The notes under the pieces are model-generated. The model did not search any database. It was not told the origin of the DNA and saw nothing but the letters and a program-made list of their open reading frames with translations. Of a stretch of DNA of 64,000 nucleotides, positions 47,201 to 59,379 are shown one piece after another. Positions within the stretch are counted from its first letter, which is position 1, and each line of letters begins with the position of its first letter. Both the position numbers and the translations under genes were made by a program. Origin of the DNA: Taiwanofungus camphoratus (Eukaryota; Basidiomycota; Agaricomycetes; Polyporales; Taiwanofungaceae); assembly GCA_003999685.1 (NCBI GenBank), contig CP021233.1, positions 806,001 to 870,000 on the forward strand, written 5' to 3'.

Positions 47201-50200
47201 TAAATGCTCTGAAGAGAGTGAAGATAACGAGTCGCAGACCAGTGTCAACGATTGGAAGGCAATTTTGACTAAAGAGGTATACCCCTTTTCAATAGTGTAT
47301 CCCAGTGGAGGAGGCAAACCTGCCGATCTCTCAGGTATTGAGGGAGTAACGGCAATAGCCTCCACGGAAGCTGAGGACATAGTGATTGAAGGCTTACAAA
47401 CACTGCTGAGCATTTGGAATATGGTCTCCCATCCTACTACGAGCGTGTGCCCAGACGCCTGCAAGATTTGATGGAGCGTCTCGAAGCCCATACGTCGCAG
47501 CTCGACATTTGCACTACTGTTCACGATGGTGTCATTATCAGGAATGACTTGCTGCGCCAGCGCATCTAAAACTCGTCGCTGAACCTGAGGTTGGAGATCG
47601 CCAGTGGTTGAGAGATTTCGGGGCACGACTACTAGAATGTCGTCGAGTATACGTGCTGCTTGAATGCGAATTGAAGCAGGGGCTGTCGGCGTTCGAATGA
47701 CTGATAAGAGATGGCCAGTGATTGGATACCATGCAACATCGGCAGATCGATAGATAAGACGATGTATATTGAGCGAGGCCACCCCTCCTAATTTGCTGAT
47801 ACCGAAGTCCCCAGAGCGCTGCAAAGAGCGTTAACTGGCGTTGAAACCTCATTTCAAAGCGAGCGAAACATACTGGAGTCCGGGGTAAGTGGATGCCGCT
47901 GACCCTCCTGCGATGTGCAGATTCAGAAGGCGGCGACAGACTTGGGCTGCTCACCAACTCTTCTGCAGACTCCGATCCGGTCATCAGTAAGTCACCCTCA
48001 GATTGCATCCCGATCATGGCGGCGCTGAGTTTGCACAACGCACTGACGAAGCAGCGGAAAGCGCCATCATCTAGATTTCGTGATGCATCGAAAAGACGTT
48101 GCATTGCATGGTGCACGCTCTCCGCATCCAAATCAACTAATAACGGATGCCGAGAATGTGGCTGTTGTTGCTGTATGTTACCGGCGCTAGTGCCGGTACT
48201 GGTATTTCCTGCCGGGGAAGCCGTTTGTGAGCTGCTCAGCGAAGTAGCTCGACCGCCGAGTGAACTTGCGGACGCTGGTATGGACGAATTACGTTTATTT
48301 ACAGGGATCCTTGAACCTCTGACAGTGAGCACATAGTCCGCGTTTTGCAGAGCCTCGAGGATGTCAAACCAACTATCACCAAGGCTGCCGGCGAGAAAAA
48401 GCGCACTAGCAATGAGAACCTTGAGGCATGCCATGTTTCGCTCAGACAGACTTGGCGGGTGCGCAGGCGCCGATCCAGTCAGCGAGAGTCCAAGATTCTC
48501 CGAGATTGTGCTAGTCGCACTCCGAGGTGTCGTAGGCTCAGCATGAACGCTTACATGCGAGTACGAGTCGAGACTAGAGACGACACGTGTAGGGATAGCA
48601 AGCCGTGCGAGGCTGGTGAAAAAGGCGTCTCTAGGAGTAGAGAGTCCAAGCATGCCTGCAATAGTTGTCAAGGCCTGGTAGCTGGCAAGGACATCGACAA
48701 AGAGCTCGTCAGAGAGATTTGTTGAGATTACAAAAGAAAGGGCGGCAAGAAGGGCAGGCCATCCACTTTCGACCATATCATGCACAGTCCGAAGTTGCTT
48801 CGTCACAAGCTCATCTGGTGGAAGGTTGGACAAATCAAGGGCGGGAGGTGCGCGAATGACAGGCTCGCCTGCAGCGCGCGGTCTCTGGACCATAATGGAG
48901 TTATACAAAGGCACTGTGAAGGAAGCAAGGCCTTCACAAATTGCAACGAGGCTCTGAACACCGAGAAGATAAATATATGACTCTGGGATAGTTGGTGAAT
49001 CAGCTTTGTCGAGTTGATCTATGCTAGAAGTGAAACCAATTAGTCACGTTATGCTTGAATCACGGACCAAGGGTCGCACAGCTTACCACTGTAACTTCAT
49101 TGCAGACGTTTGCAGACTCAATCCTGCTTCAGCACTAATCATGCTGGCGACTCCTGACACGGTCGCACTTGCGGCAGTGGCAACCATTCCTGCCACACCC
49201 CCAACATCCAGGCCATAAGCGCTCAGGTCAGGGTTCGAGCCGGTGCTCGCAGACCCGCCCACCCCAAACATTTGCATACCAACCCCCATGAGTGCAGGCT
49301 TTTCGGTGACAAGGCGCTTTAACGCAGTAATGAGGGACGTGAAAACCTTGGAGCCCCCCTGCTCAGCATCGTAACGATCCCATACGTTACGCATGAGCTC
49401 AGCGTCGCTACACAGCCTGTAAAGACGAGATGTCGAATAACGATGAATGGAAATATTGTACTCATGTAGGAAGCAAACTCACCCTCGTATTATCTCCATT
49501 GCGAGCACCCGCATCCAAGAAGGGCGTGGCCCTTGAAAATGAGGTACCTCTGCTGACTCAGTATCAACGCCTTCTGAGCCCACCATTCTGATCAAGAACA
49601 TTAAGAAGACCTCAGCTTCCGTCTTGAGCTCCAATGAGAATTGCTTCAATAGAAGGAATACAACACGGGTCGCGCGTAGTGTCAATGGAAAACTTGGACG
49701 GTCCGACAATGCTTTCAAAAGTAGAGGTGATAGATGATGCTTCAGGAGTAGGAGCAGCTCAGTATGCTATGGTGACAGCTATGAACGCGCACGACATCCA
49801 GTATAGAAGGAAGATTACCTTGCGGAATAGATCGTGATAATTCGTAAGCACGCTCTCGATCAACTCGAGAGCAAATGTTTTACGGAGCACTTCAAGCTTG
49901 AGGAATAGCGGTCGCTCCGCATTTGCAAGTAGACACAGGTCCTGGAATACCGCGAACGTGTCCTGCGCGGACGGACCCAGTGTTTTCGTAGTCCCATCGG
50001 GGAGCGCCGTGTCAACAAGGGTAGCGACCTCGACTTCGTCACGCCGGCCTTCGTCTACCATCTTGTCAACAACGAACATCACCAACTGGCGGAGGGTCGC
50101 AGCAGCGGTCGAAGAAACTACCGCAATACGCGACTCTTGCAGCTTGAAGCATAGCAACAGAGCCTAATGAGCAGAAAATCAGCCCCATTGTCATCGGTCA

Positions 50201-50817
50201 TGACTCGGGTACATACATCACCCAGCAGTTGACCATGCACAGCGGGAAAATTGGTAATGAGCGAGAGAAGAGTCTGTAGAATACGTAGCTGGATGTCAAC
50301 CCCTTGATTCATGCAATCGTTCATGGTGCTGATGACAACGGGCACTGCAGACAGAGGCACCGCTTTGAGAGCGATAAGGCGCTGCAGGGAGCCGAGTGAT
50401 ATTGCAACAACCTTTGCATTCTTCGTCGCACAGCCCATAAACACCGGACGGAGTAAGTCGTCTGATTCTGGACCATCTAGAGTATACACCAGTAGCATCG
50501 CTCGCAATATCTGATGGATCATAATACGTACCCGCTGCCAAGTTGGCGGTAGCTTGTTCAGGGGACGAACGTAGAATAGTGAGAGACTTTTCTGCGGCCT
50601 GCGCGAGAAAGCGAAAGCATGAAAACACGAATGTCAGCGACGGCCCCAGAAACCCAGCAGATAAGAGGAACAGGCACCTCTCGGACGTCAGGATGTTTTC
50701 TACGAGTCTCGCTCGCCAAAGCCTACCGCGAGTAACCAATAGATCAGGTTGACGTTGGGAGATTATAGCTGATTTATGCACCTGCAACTCCGTGACCAGA
50801 AACGCTAGAGAGCTCAT
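44279..50817 (-). CDS. MON2: MON2 / Mon2p, Arf-GEF-related Golgi-endosome trafficking scaffold
   Basis: Seventeen exons: 50782-50817, 50678-50722, 50532-50598, 50217-50476, 49819-50163, 49483-49766, 49087-49416, 47874-49023, 46330-47818, 46210-46274, 45853-46149, 45643-45787, 45504-45579, 45028-45440, 44827-44950, 44652-44770 and 44279-44601. These give 1855 residues with all junctions in phase. The N-terminus MSSLAFLVTELQ-ALASETRRKHPDVREAAEKS is the Mon2 DCB region, with DDLLRPVFMGCATKNAKVV following. Later landmarks are FGISKLGGVASLNIHRL, GVLTYYDSPDF, and the C-terminal EEELLYVLRKLL and WPGTLWAALSE. Mon2 proteins resemble large Arf-GEFs but lack the Sec7 catalytic domain, and none is visible here. 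In yeast Mon2 works with Dop1 and Neo1 in endosome-to-Golgi recycling. The start is shared with the divergent bromodomain promoter. Confidence 0.93.
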
Positions 50818-51203
50818 GACCTGAATCGTTCGCACCTGGACAGTGTGCGTCCTTGTTTCAGAGACTAGGTGTTCTGAGATATCGGTTACCTGAGCCTGCC
50901 GCTGTGAATTATTGGGAAATCATAACTACCAAGTGGAAGTTACCTGCGTTACTGTGCAGGTTCTGGTCCTCTCTGCAGGTGCTAATGAAATTATCGGAGC
51001 TCGAACATGGTCTAAACGTCCTATCATTAAATTTAATGCACGGAGTGTGCTCGGAGTGCCAAATACTCCCGCTATTTTCAGAATAAATAGTCGGGGGCGC
51101 ACCTCGGCCCGTCTTACTCCCTTTATGGATGGGGGCTCCGCTACATGCTGTAATCTCGGCCGGAGACTTGCCGCTACGCCGAACCGCAACTATCTCGCAG
51201 AAG
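50818..51203. promoter_or_regulatory. Divergent promoter region between MON2 and bromodomain gene
   Basis: The 386 bp between two divergent start codons must carry both promoters and 5' UTRs. I saw no unambiguous TATA box or factor site. The assignment rests on gene orientation only. Confidence 0.6.
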
Positions 51204-53800
51204 ATGGACAACGGGCTGGAGCAAGACGACTACGCTCAAAGTTCACAAAATGCAGGCGGAGGGTCGGGCCTTAAGCTCATCTTGCCCTCGCTTAAATCGG
51301 TGCAGGCCCTCAAGGGGAAGAAGAAGCACAAGAACCTCACACTGGCACCGGTACAAGACGAGGCGGTGAAGAGGCCAACAAGACCTGTCAAGCTCAAACC
51401 CCTCAAAGAGGTCCTCACAAAGTTGATTGCACAAATTAGAAAGTACGTACGTTGTGCGTGTCTGAAAAAAAGGGAAAAAATTGACAAACGGACTGGCGGC
51501 AGGAAAGACGACTATGCGTTCTTCCTCGAGCCAGTGGATGTCACGAAAGTGTCGGGGTATACGGATGTAGTCAAGCGTCCAATGGACCTCGGAACAATGA
51601 CTACGAAGGTGGAGAAAGGCAAGTACCGCTCGCTGGAGGAATTTGCGGTGCGTCCGTCCGTTCTGCTCTGTGTAGTGGTCTGACGCCGCGCAGGAGGACC
51701 TGCGACTGGTAACGACGAACGCCAAGACGTTCAATCTGCCGGGTAGTATCTATCACACGGAGGCAGAGCGAATTGAGGCTTGGGCGCTGGAGCATATCGC
51801 CAAGGCGGCGGCGAGCGTGATTGAGTACGAGACAGACTGGAACATCGAGATCGAGCGGGACGATCTGCCGGTACGGGGAGAGGACGATGACGGCACGCAG
51901 GTGCAGGCGATCGGGGATGCGGGCACGGGAGAGAAGGCCGTACCGATGGATGTCGATGAGGGCGGCCGCGGGCGCTCGCCGTCGGTGGCATCGACACATA
52001 CGCCGGTGCCTGGACAAGTGGGCAGCAGGCGAGCAGGACGAGGCGGTGCGTCAGCCAAAAAGCCCCCAGGAGCGCTGTCAGAGAGCTTAGAGCCCGACGG
52101 CGGCCTTCCTGGAGCCAAGGATGGTCTTGGCGTGTTCCCGCCCGGGTCTGACTGGGCAGAGCTCATGCTGGCACTCAAGTTGAAGGGTGAGTCAAGCGAC
52201 GTCCACTAATGATTTGGCTAAACATCATCTAGGCAAGCGGTACCGTACAAAGAAAGAACGACTGCGTATGGAGCGAGGCGGGCCCCCTTACAGTGCAGAT
52301 GGCAGTTTGGATTATGCGGAAAGTACGTCTACATGTGCCTTTTCAATGGTGTTGCGTTGACTTGTTGGCAGTGGAGGACCCGTTTTCCGTACTCTCATTC
52401 TTTGTGCCAGACCCACCTTCTCGACCTCTGCTCACTCCGCTCTACCCCACACTTCCACCCTCAGACCTGACACAACCGTCCCTTCCCGCACCAGTGAATG
52501 TTCCTCCCACCCCAATTCTACCGTCTCTATCATCATCGAACTCCACACAGTCAACAAACGGCCGTTGCAAGACTAAGAGACAGCACTGGGCGATCATTCG
52601 GAACGCACCAGGGCGAGGGCGTGTGAAGGACAAAGATGATGACGATTATGTTCCGCTGTGGAAGGTGCCGCGCGAAGCGTCTGCCACAGATTACGGCGCT
52701 TTCGGGACTCTCGTAGGGCTGCTTGCCAAGGAGAGGGGTGTTAGGGATGTCGGCGCTGGCTTAGGCTCAGAAGAGCGGCTCTATAAAACAATACGGACCA
52801 GCCTTGACGAAACCACCGAGCCTACCAAACATCGACTAGAAATCGATATCAAGGATGTGGAGATGCAAGATGTAGATCAGCAATATTGGAAATGGAAAGA
52901 CCGAGTAGCTGAGGAATATGTAAGAGATATAGTTTACGGCGGTGTCGATGGACTCGCTTATGTGCTAAGTCTTGCCGAATTTGTCGATCGTTCTGCGCCT
53001 TTGGTCAGTGTTTATTCCGCCTGATTTATACCGGACGCTCACCGTAAAGCGGCGTGCAGGAGAGCAGTTGCGAGCCTCCCGCCTACGCCGCGCTTGGTTC
53101 TCCACTGGCGCGCTGGGTCGAACAGCTCATTGTTGATCCGCTTACTGATGGGCGACATCGTGTTCTAGCGGAAGCTGCCCGTCATCTTTGCCACCCTCAA
53201 TATCCAACGGATCCTTCCATCGTCGCACAGGTCGACCTCTCAACGAAGGTGTTTCCTCGTGCCGCACGGGAGCTCGCCGCACTGCAACAAATCGCACATG
53301 AGCAGATAGATATGGCCGCCCTGATCCGCACGCCTGCAGAGCTCTTCCAAGCGGAGGATGTGTGGGCGGGCGCGGAGTACAAGCGGCGGCTGCGGCAGGC
53401 AGCGGAGGAAGCGCGTGAGCGCGCGCTCACCGAGGCGCCGGCGAAACATGCAGCAGAGTATCTCCAGTTCGCTATTGACAGTCATCGCGAGGCGGAAGCT
53501 GCAAGTTCGAATGCAGAGGATCCGGCAGTGCTGCAGCATGCGCTTGAGTCTGCCGCTGAATCCATTGTGAACTTGAACAAGAGAGTTTCTGATGGAAGTC
53601 CACTGCTGAAGGAGGGTGAAGGGGCTAAGACGCTGGCGGCAGATGGCGGGATCGAGCAAAACGAACATTCAGCGTTGAGGGGGCTGAGATTGAACCTGCT
53701 TGCACTTGCGAAGAGAGCACCGTTGGACAAGATCACGAAACTGCCCGCCGAGCTTGTCCCTGACCATCTGAGAAGCGTGGTACCTACTATTGATGCATGA
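51204..53800 (+). CDS. Bromodomain protein (BRD7/BRD9-like)
   Basis: Six exons: 51204-51442, 51503-51647, 51694-52186, 52233-52322, 52372-53003 and 53060-53800, giving 779 residues. The bromodomain occupies about residues 65-165: LKEVLTKLIAQIRKKDDYAFF, then VSGYTDVVKRPMDLGTM (the ZA-loop PMDL motif) and LVTTNAKTFNLPGSIYHTEA (the acetyl-lysine Asn lies in FN). A long acidic and Ser/Pro-rich middle follows, and then a helical C-terminal half. BRD7/9-type proteins read acetylated histones as subunits of SWI/SNF-type remodellers. Here the remodeller link is inferred from domain type only. The start ATG follows an in-frame open stretch without a better upstream ATG in context. Confidence 0.85.
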
Positions 53801-54632
53801 TGTCACTTCACTCGTGCGCAAGTAGATGTCTCAATAGTGAGCAGTTGTATTCATTCTGTTGCATCATTTTTGTCTTCAACTTGATACTCTGTCGATGGTC
53901 ATAGCATTCACAATACAGGATTGGCAATACTGGCTAGCCTTCTGGCCGGATTACTTATGCAAGCCCTATTTCTTCCAACATTGGGTCGCATTGCTATGCT
54001 ACCGTGACATTGGGAGCAACTTTGAGAATCCCTTCAGGCTCGCAGGATGTTGTATATGCCAGTATGTTGGCCCTGACAAATCCGATCCAGGCTGCGAGAC
54101 CGGGCGCACTCCAAGTGATGTTTAGATGTATAACCGAGGACGCTCAAAGGATCTTTCTCAACAATGTTCCTACGGCTAAGCGACATTAGGCCTCTTCACT
54201 TGGTACTCCTCACTCGGTACTCCGTGCTAAGTTGAGGAACCAGGCGTTCAATCTACTTAATAGTTGGTACATAGTGTCTGTGAAGTGCCAGTGCTTGAAC
54301 ATAGCAGAACCATATAAATATACATATCATCATTCTGACCAATTATCTGATAAGATAAGATATGATTACTATGACAGTGCCCGCAGCAGAAACTCAGTGG
54401 CTGACGCCGTGCAGTGCTGTGCAGGGGCTCCACAGCCTAAAGCTGGCAACTTTATTGTCCGGCCCAAGGCCATCGCTATCGATATCCGGATTCCAGTTCG
54501 TTCAGCCCTCACTTACTATTACCATAGACTTTTTTTCCGCTTTTTCTTGCAGACCGAGCTAAACGGGTTTCTGCACTAACCCGACAACTCGAAAATTAGA
54601 CTACAATTACTACTACAGAACCGTGACTCACG
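53801..54632. other. Intergenic, no supported gene
   Basis: Lies between two plus-strand genes. Contains an AT-rich segment near 54310-54370 and ORFs up to 115 codons with no family resemblance. It presumably includes the promoter of the mannosyltransferase. Confidence 0.45.
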
Positions 54633-56590
54633 ATGATGCTCAAAATGAACACGACCACGCGCTATGTTCTCGTTGTTCTATTCGTAATCGTATGTTCTCT
54701 GGTTCTGTTCGTGTTCGCGTCCTGAGACGAGGCTGATATCTGTCAATCAGCTCGGCATACATTCTATTCTCAGCCTCACTCACGAAGACTACGGCAGAGC
54801 GACGTCCTTCTCGAATATTGCATCGAAGCTGTCTTGGTCATCCTCTTCGCTTGAAACAATCCCTGAGGAGTACTATGCTCCTCCCGAACGCGCTTCGAAC
54901 GTAACGGGAACTCTCATTACCCGTAAAGCAAATGCAACACTCCTGATGCTTGCGCGGAATAGCGATACAGACAGCGCCGTACGTAGCGTACGTGAGGTTG
55001 AAGACCGCTTCAATAGGAAGTTCCATTATCCTTGGGTGTTCTTGAACGAGGTAGAGTTCTCTGATGACTTCAAAAAGTAAGCGCTGCTTGAGCTACCCTC
55101 TTCTTAATCTATGGAGCTTATGACGGACATATCATTGTTGACTGTTCCCCTGAAGACGGATTAGTAATGTTGTCTCAGGTCTAGTTTCTTTTGGTCTGAT
55201 ACCACATGATCACTGGTATCAGCCAGGCTGGATTGACGAGGAGAAGGCAACTGAGAGTCGCAATAAGATGGTTGCCGACAACATTATTTATGGCGGTACG
55301 TCTGTATATAGCTTTTTTATACCCCGCTTTCGCTTGCTCATTCACTTCTACTTCACACGACAGGAAGTGTTTCGTAGGTGTCACTTGCCTTGTGTGAACA
55401 GCTATGTTTATTCATCTTTGCAAGGTACCGAAATATGTGTCGTTTTAATTCAGGCGTATGTTTATTTTTTCTCCTTCCCTGCGAGTCACTTGACGTAATT
55501 TCATGTCATGTAGTTCTTCTACCGGCATGATCTTTTGCAGCAGTACAAGTGGTACTGGCGTGTTGAGTGAGCAATGATATCGTTAGCTTCTGGTCGTATG
55601 ATGCTGAAGAATTTGTGACTTGTGCAGACCTGACGTCCACTTTCATTGTGATATCGATTTCGATCCATTTCTCTATATGGAGGATCATAACAAGATCTAC
55701 GGCTTGTATCTGTTCGTTGGAATAATGAACACTGCAACTGATACTGGAAATTTGCACCGATTGCCACAGGATTCACGATTACCATGTACGAGTACCATGC
55801 GACGATCCCGACATTGTGGGACACAACAAAGGGTACGTATCTCAGTTCTCTACTGCTGAACTCAGGTCAAACTAACATTTGTTCGCAATCTCGGTACAAC
55901 TCTGACCCGTTGACCAGATTTCATCCGAGAGCACCCGGAATACATTTCGCCGGATAATGCGATGGGATACCTATCAGATAACGGAGGCGAATCCTATAAT
56001 CTGTGTCACTGTGATCCTTTCTGCTCCTGTCTAGTACGAATGTTCGTTACTCATCGATTACGCAGTCTGGAGCAACTTTGAGATCGCAAACATGGACTTC
56101 TGGCGCGGGGAAGCATACTCAGCGTACTTTGACTACCTCGACTCCAAGGGTGGGTTCTACTACGAGGTGCGTCCAACCATACCTCACTGCACCCATCATG
56201 ATTGACGTACACTATTCGCTCATATTCTCTTTGATAACGCTGGGACAACGTTACCTCTGCCTTACGGCTTCCATGTCTCCCTTGTTGCATCATGTTCAAC
56301 TTCGGTTCAGCGATGGGGAGACGCTCCTGTTCACAGTATCGCAGCTGCACTCTTTACTCGGAAGGACCAAATCCACTTCTTCGACGAGATCGGATACGAA
56401 CACAATCCCTATACGCACTGTCCGCGGGGATTAGGTGCATGGGACCGCGGGCACTGCGCGTGCGATCAGAGACGGAGTTTTGGTAGGTTTTCGTGTATCG
56501 TGCCTCAGTCGAAGAACATATCATAACGTCTTTCAATTTATAGACTACGATGGCTACTCTTGCATGCGCCAGTGGGACCGTATCCAATAA
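54633..56590 (+). CDS. GT15 alpha-1,2-mannosyltransferase (Kre2/Mnt1/Ktr family)
   Basis: Twelve exons: 54633-54689, 54751-55076, 55156-55295, 55364-55373, 55425-55455, 55514-55566, 55628-55701, 55770-55832, 55918-56010, 56066-56166, 56311-56482 and 56544-56590, giving 388 residues. The N-terminus is a type II signal anchor ([16 protein letters not shown]), so the enzyme should sit in the Golgi lumen. Family motifs run in order: [97 protein letters not shown] and [17 protein letters not shown]15 enzymes add alpha-1,2-mannose from GDP-mannose to O- and N-glycans. Exon 4 has only 10 nt. The intron at 55702-55769 has a non-standard GC donor (GCTTGT), forced by the conserved GFTI junction. Confidence 0.92.
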
Positions 56591-57157
56591 GCAGTCGTAA
56601 AGTGTGGCGATGGCGATCCCACTTTTATGACGTCGTTAATATGTTGCGGAGGGGTAGGGACGGTAGTCACAGGAAGAAGTGAGGACGACACGGGAGCTTG
56701 AAGCCCGGAAATCTAAATTATTATCATGCTTTCTACTCGCTTTGCTCAATTACAAATCACGTTGCAGTGCCTCACTGCTCGGATTATTTGCAGGACCATC
56801 GTTTAGCGAGAAAGCGCGGTCACGCACTAGTCGCGCCAGCCAACTGCGTCAATTAATTACTCATTCCAAATTCAGGCAGTGGACTGCGAGATGTACGCCG
56901 ACAAGCGCCGAGACTGCGCAGGCATTACTTGTGCGGGCGAGATGTGTCTACTTATCGTGCTTTCGTTTGCCAAAATCTGATGATCAGCAACTAGTCGTAT
57001 CTTTCTTTCCCTACAATATCCCCAAAATGTCCCTACAGAGCTTCCGTTCTCACATGTGATCCAACATGCTGTGTCCTGTTGCTCAAGTAGCCCATGCTAC
57101 CCGTGCCGCTGCGTTCTCTGCGAGCTAGATTCTCACCAGACCCTCACCAAGTACCAA
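56591..57157. other. Intergenic, no supported gene
   Basis: One 126-codon ORF (56679-57059) has no recognisable domain. Nothing else is seen. Confidence 0.45.
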
Positions 57158-57900
57158 ATGGCGACAGCTCCCAAAAGCGTCCTTATCACTGGGTGTGTAC
57201 GTTCTGACACTGCATGCTGTCTATTCTTCCAATGCTCATGCTTCCATAAAGGTGTAGTATTGGAGGCATAGGCGGTGCTCTTGCAAGGCAATTCCATGAA
57301 CAAGGTAATGTACAATTCATGCTCTTCTGTCGTCGATCATCTTATTGGCGTGTCAGGCTTACACGTTTTTGCAACTTCTCGTACCCTCGATAGTATGGAG
57401 TGCCTGTCTGCGCTCGGTATCAAGACGTTGGCCTTAAACGTCACTGATCTAAATGCCATACGCCGAGTAAGAAGTCAGGTTGAAGAAATTACGAGAGGGA
57501 AGCTGGACGTACTGGTTAAAAACACGTATGTGCCCTATTTCGATTCTGGTCAAAATGAGGTTCTTTACGAAATGGCTCCATTCAGGGGTCAAGGTATGAG
57601 TGCAATGTGTCTCAACTTCACAGCTGGTGCTATATGTAGTCGTGCTTGAACAGCTTATCCCGTGGCAGCTACGGATTTTGACATGTCGGAAGTCCGTGCT
57701 CTCTTCGAAGTCAATATTTTTGCCGCCATGGTGATGGTACGGGAATTCGTACACATGCTAATTGCGTCCGGAAATGGGCGTATTTTTCAGACAGGAAGTC
57801 TGTCGGGCATCATGCCTATACCGTTCAGTGCGGCGTGCAACGCTTCCAAGGACTTGAATGAAACACTTTCACATGTGAGAGTTTGTATCGAACTTGATCC
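57158..57900 (+). pseudogene. Short-chain dehydrogenase/reductase, decaying copy
   Basis: The first three exons are clean: 57158-57192, 57252-57304 and 57357-57525. They encode MATAPKSVLITG-CSIGGIGGALA, the Gly-rich NAD(P)-binding motif of classical SDRs, then HVFATSRT and LDVLVKN. After that no splice pattern keeps frame: the NNAG motif is KNT, and the piece that should follow (AGA-Y) is out of phase. A later block, 57660-57850, again matches the family (LFEVNIFAAMVMVREF, GRIFQTGSLSG) but the catalytic Tyr of YxxxK is Cys (TGC 57836-57838, with Lys at 57848-57850). The expected substrate-binding C-terminus is missing. The intact ancestor would have been an NAD(P)H-dependent reductase of about 280 residues. 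Confidence 0.75.
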
Positions 57901-58101
57901 AGCACACAAGATCATGCCTTCATTGTCTCTACGCAACAGCCCAATTAATCATAGCAATAGCTGTATGCTAACAATCTCGAGTGATACCAGAAGAAAAAGT
58001 CGCGAACTTGGTGCACCTGAACTGTCACTATCACTTTTAATGTACAGATGACGCACTAAGAGAAGTATTCAAAGAGACAAACGTTCGAATAAGTTTCTAA
58101 A

Positions 58102-59379
58102 TCAATAGACAGCCTGCGGAAACCGGGATTGAGAATGTGCGTCTGTAACACTGTCAATGCCAGACTCGGACCCCTTGCCCTGCAGGTGGGAGTTCGAACC
58201 GCTCTTGAAGGTCGTCGTGGATTTGACATCCCTGCTTTCAACCATTACAGCAGTCGCTAGCTCCAGATCATCGTGTCTCGAAGTGGATTTCATCAAGTTC
58301 GCCTCAGTGATGATTTGACTCGACATGGCACGCTCTCCCGCAACTCTGAGGATAATAAGCTCCGGAGTGATGCACTGGAATGCGACGTTGCTTAGTTATG
58401 CAGATACCCTTATCGTGACCATCACCAGATGAAGATGATACGTACCGCAACTTGCAATAGCAACGGGATGAATAAATTTGCAGCGGTATTGTTCAAGCCG
58501 TACAACACGATAAACACGAACGAAACGAGAAAGTAGGGAAGTGCGGATTCAAGCACGACCATGGCGACTCCTGTGTATGCACTACCAAGACTGTGCCCAA
58601 GTGGTGTCGATAGGATCATACGGCGCAGATACAAAAGGCGCGAAATAAGCAGGATAGTGAGGAGGAGGTTAAGTGTTATTGAGAGAGACCAGTAAGGTAC
58701 AGAGAAGTTCAGTGTGTTGTTGGCCCACAGGCTCGAATTGGGTCGAGCAGCTTGGATTGTGGTAAGAATGGACAGTGCTATGTGAAAGTAACATTGGTCA
58801 GTAATTAAAGTACGGAGCAGCTATAAGTAGAGTGACCTGCTGACGCCAGCCACATAAGCACAGGAATCACCAAAATATACCGTTTCATCCAGACAACATG
58901 AACACGATATATCTAAGTGCAGTGTGAGCCTGTTACAGTGAGCCACATTGAAATACCACGCACCAGGATACCATCAGCTAAGAAGGTAGCTATGAAAGAT
59001 GCTGAGTTTCCAGCAGTGTTGATTGGATTGGCCTGCTGCTCAAGTAAGAACGCAAGCGGTCCACCAGGATAGTTGCGATCGTCAATCCATGCCATCTCAT
59101 TGAAGTGGATATTCATGCAAATATTCACAGTGGCCATGGAAAATAGTATGGAGATAACTGGGAGCCATTTCCAATGCGTTCGTTTCCCGGTAACGATGTA
59201 ATAAGCACACATGAAGAAGATTACTGTGTGCACACCTAGGAGACAATAAGGGTACATCAACAATGGGAATCAAACGCATGCTTACCATACGCAATTGCAC
59301 CAATATAGACAGCTGCATTGTTCGTTTGTTCAAACCATATTTCAGCGGGAGATTCGTCGGGAGCATATTGGCTGTGCAT
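58102..59379 (-). CDS. Fungal multi-TM (seven-helix type) membrane protein
   Basis: Five exons: 59286-59379, 58964-59235, 58837-58912, 58446-58777 and 58102-58374, giving 348 residues. The N-terminus is short and acidic (MHSQYAPDESPAEIWFEQ). About seven hydrophobic helices follow, among them VHTVIFFMCAYYIV, WLPVISILFSMATV, YILVIPVLMWLAS, WSLSITLNLLLTILLIS and LVSFVFIVLYGL. A soluble Ser/Thr-rich tail begins at the CITPELIILRVAGERA motif. The layout is that of a basidiomycete-specific TM family with no known ligand. Transport or receptor roles are both possible. The protein at 63087-64000 is a paralogue in the same orientation, sharing YPGGPLAF/FPGGPLAF and VVLESALPY/IIVESALPY. Confidence 0.85.

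Noticed and set aside
58180-58205. tRNA-like B box (GTTCGAACC-like)
   Set aside because: It lies inside the last exon of the multi-TM gene, and no cloverleaf or A box could be found around it.
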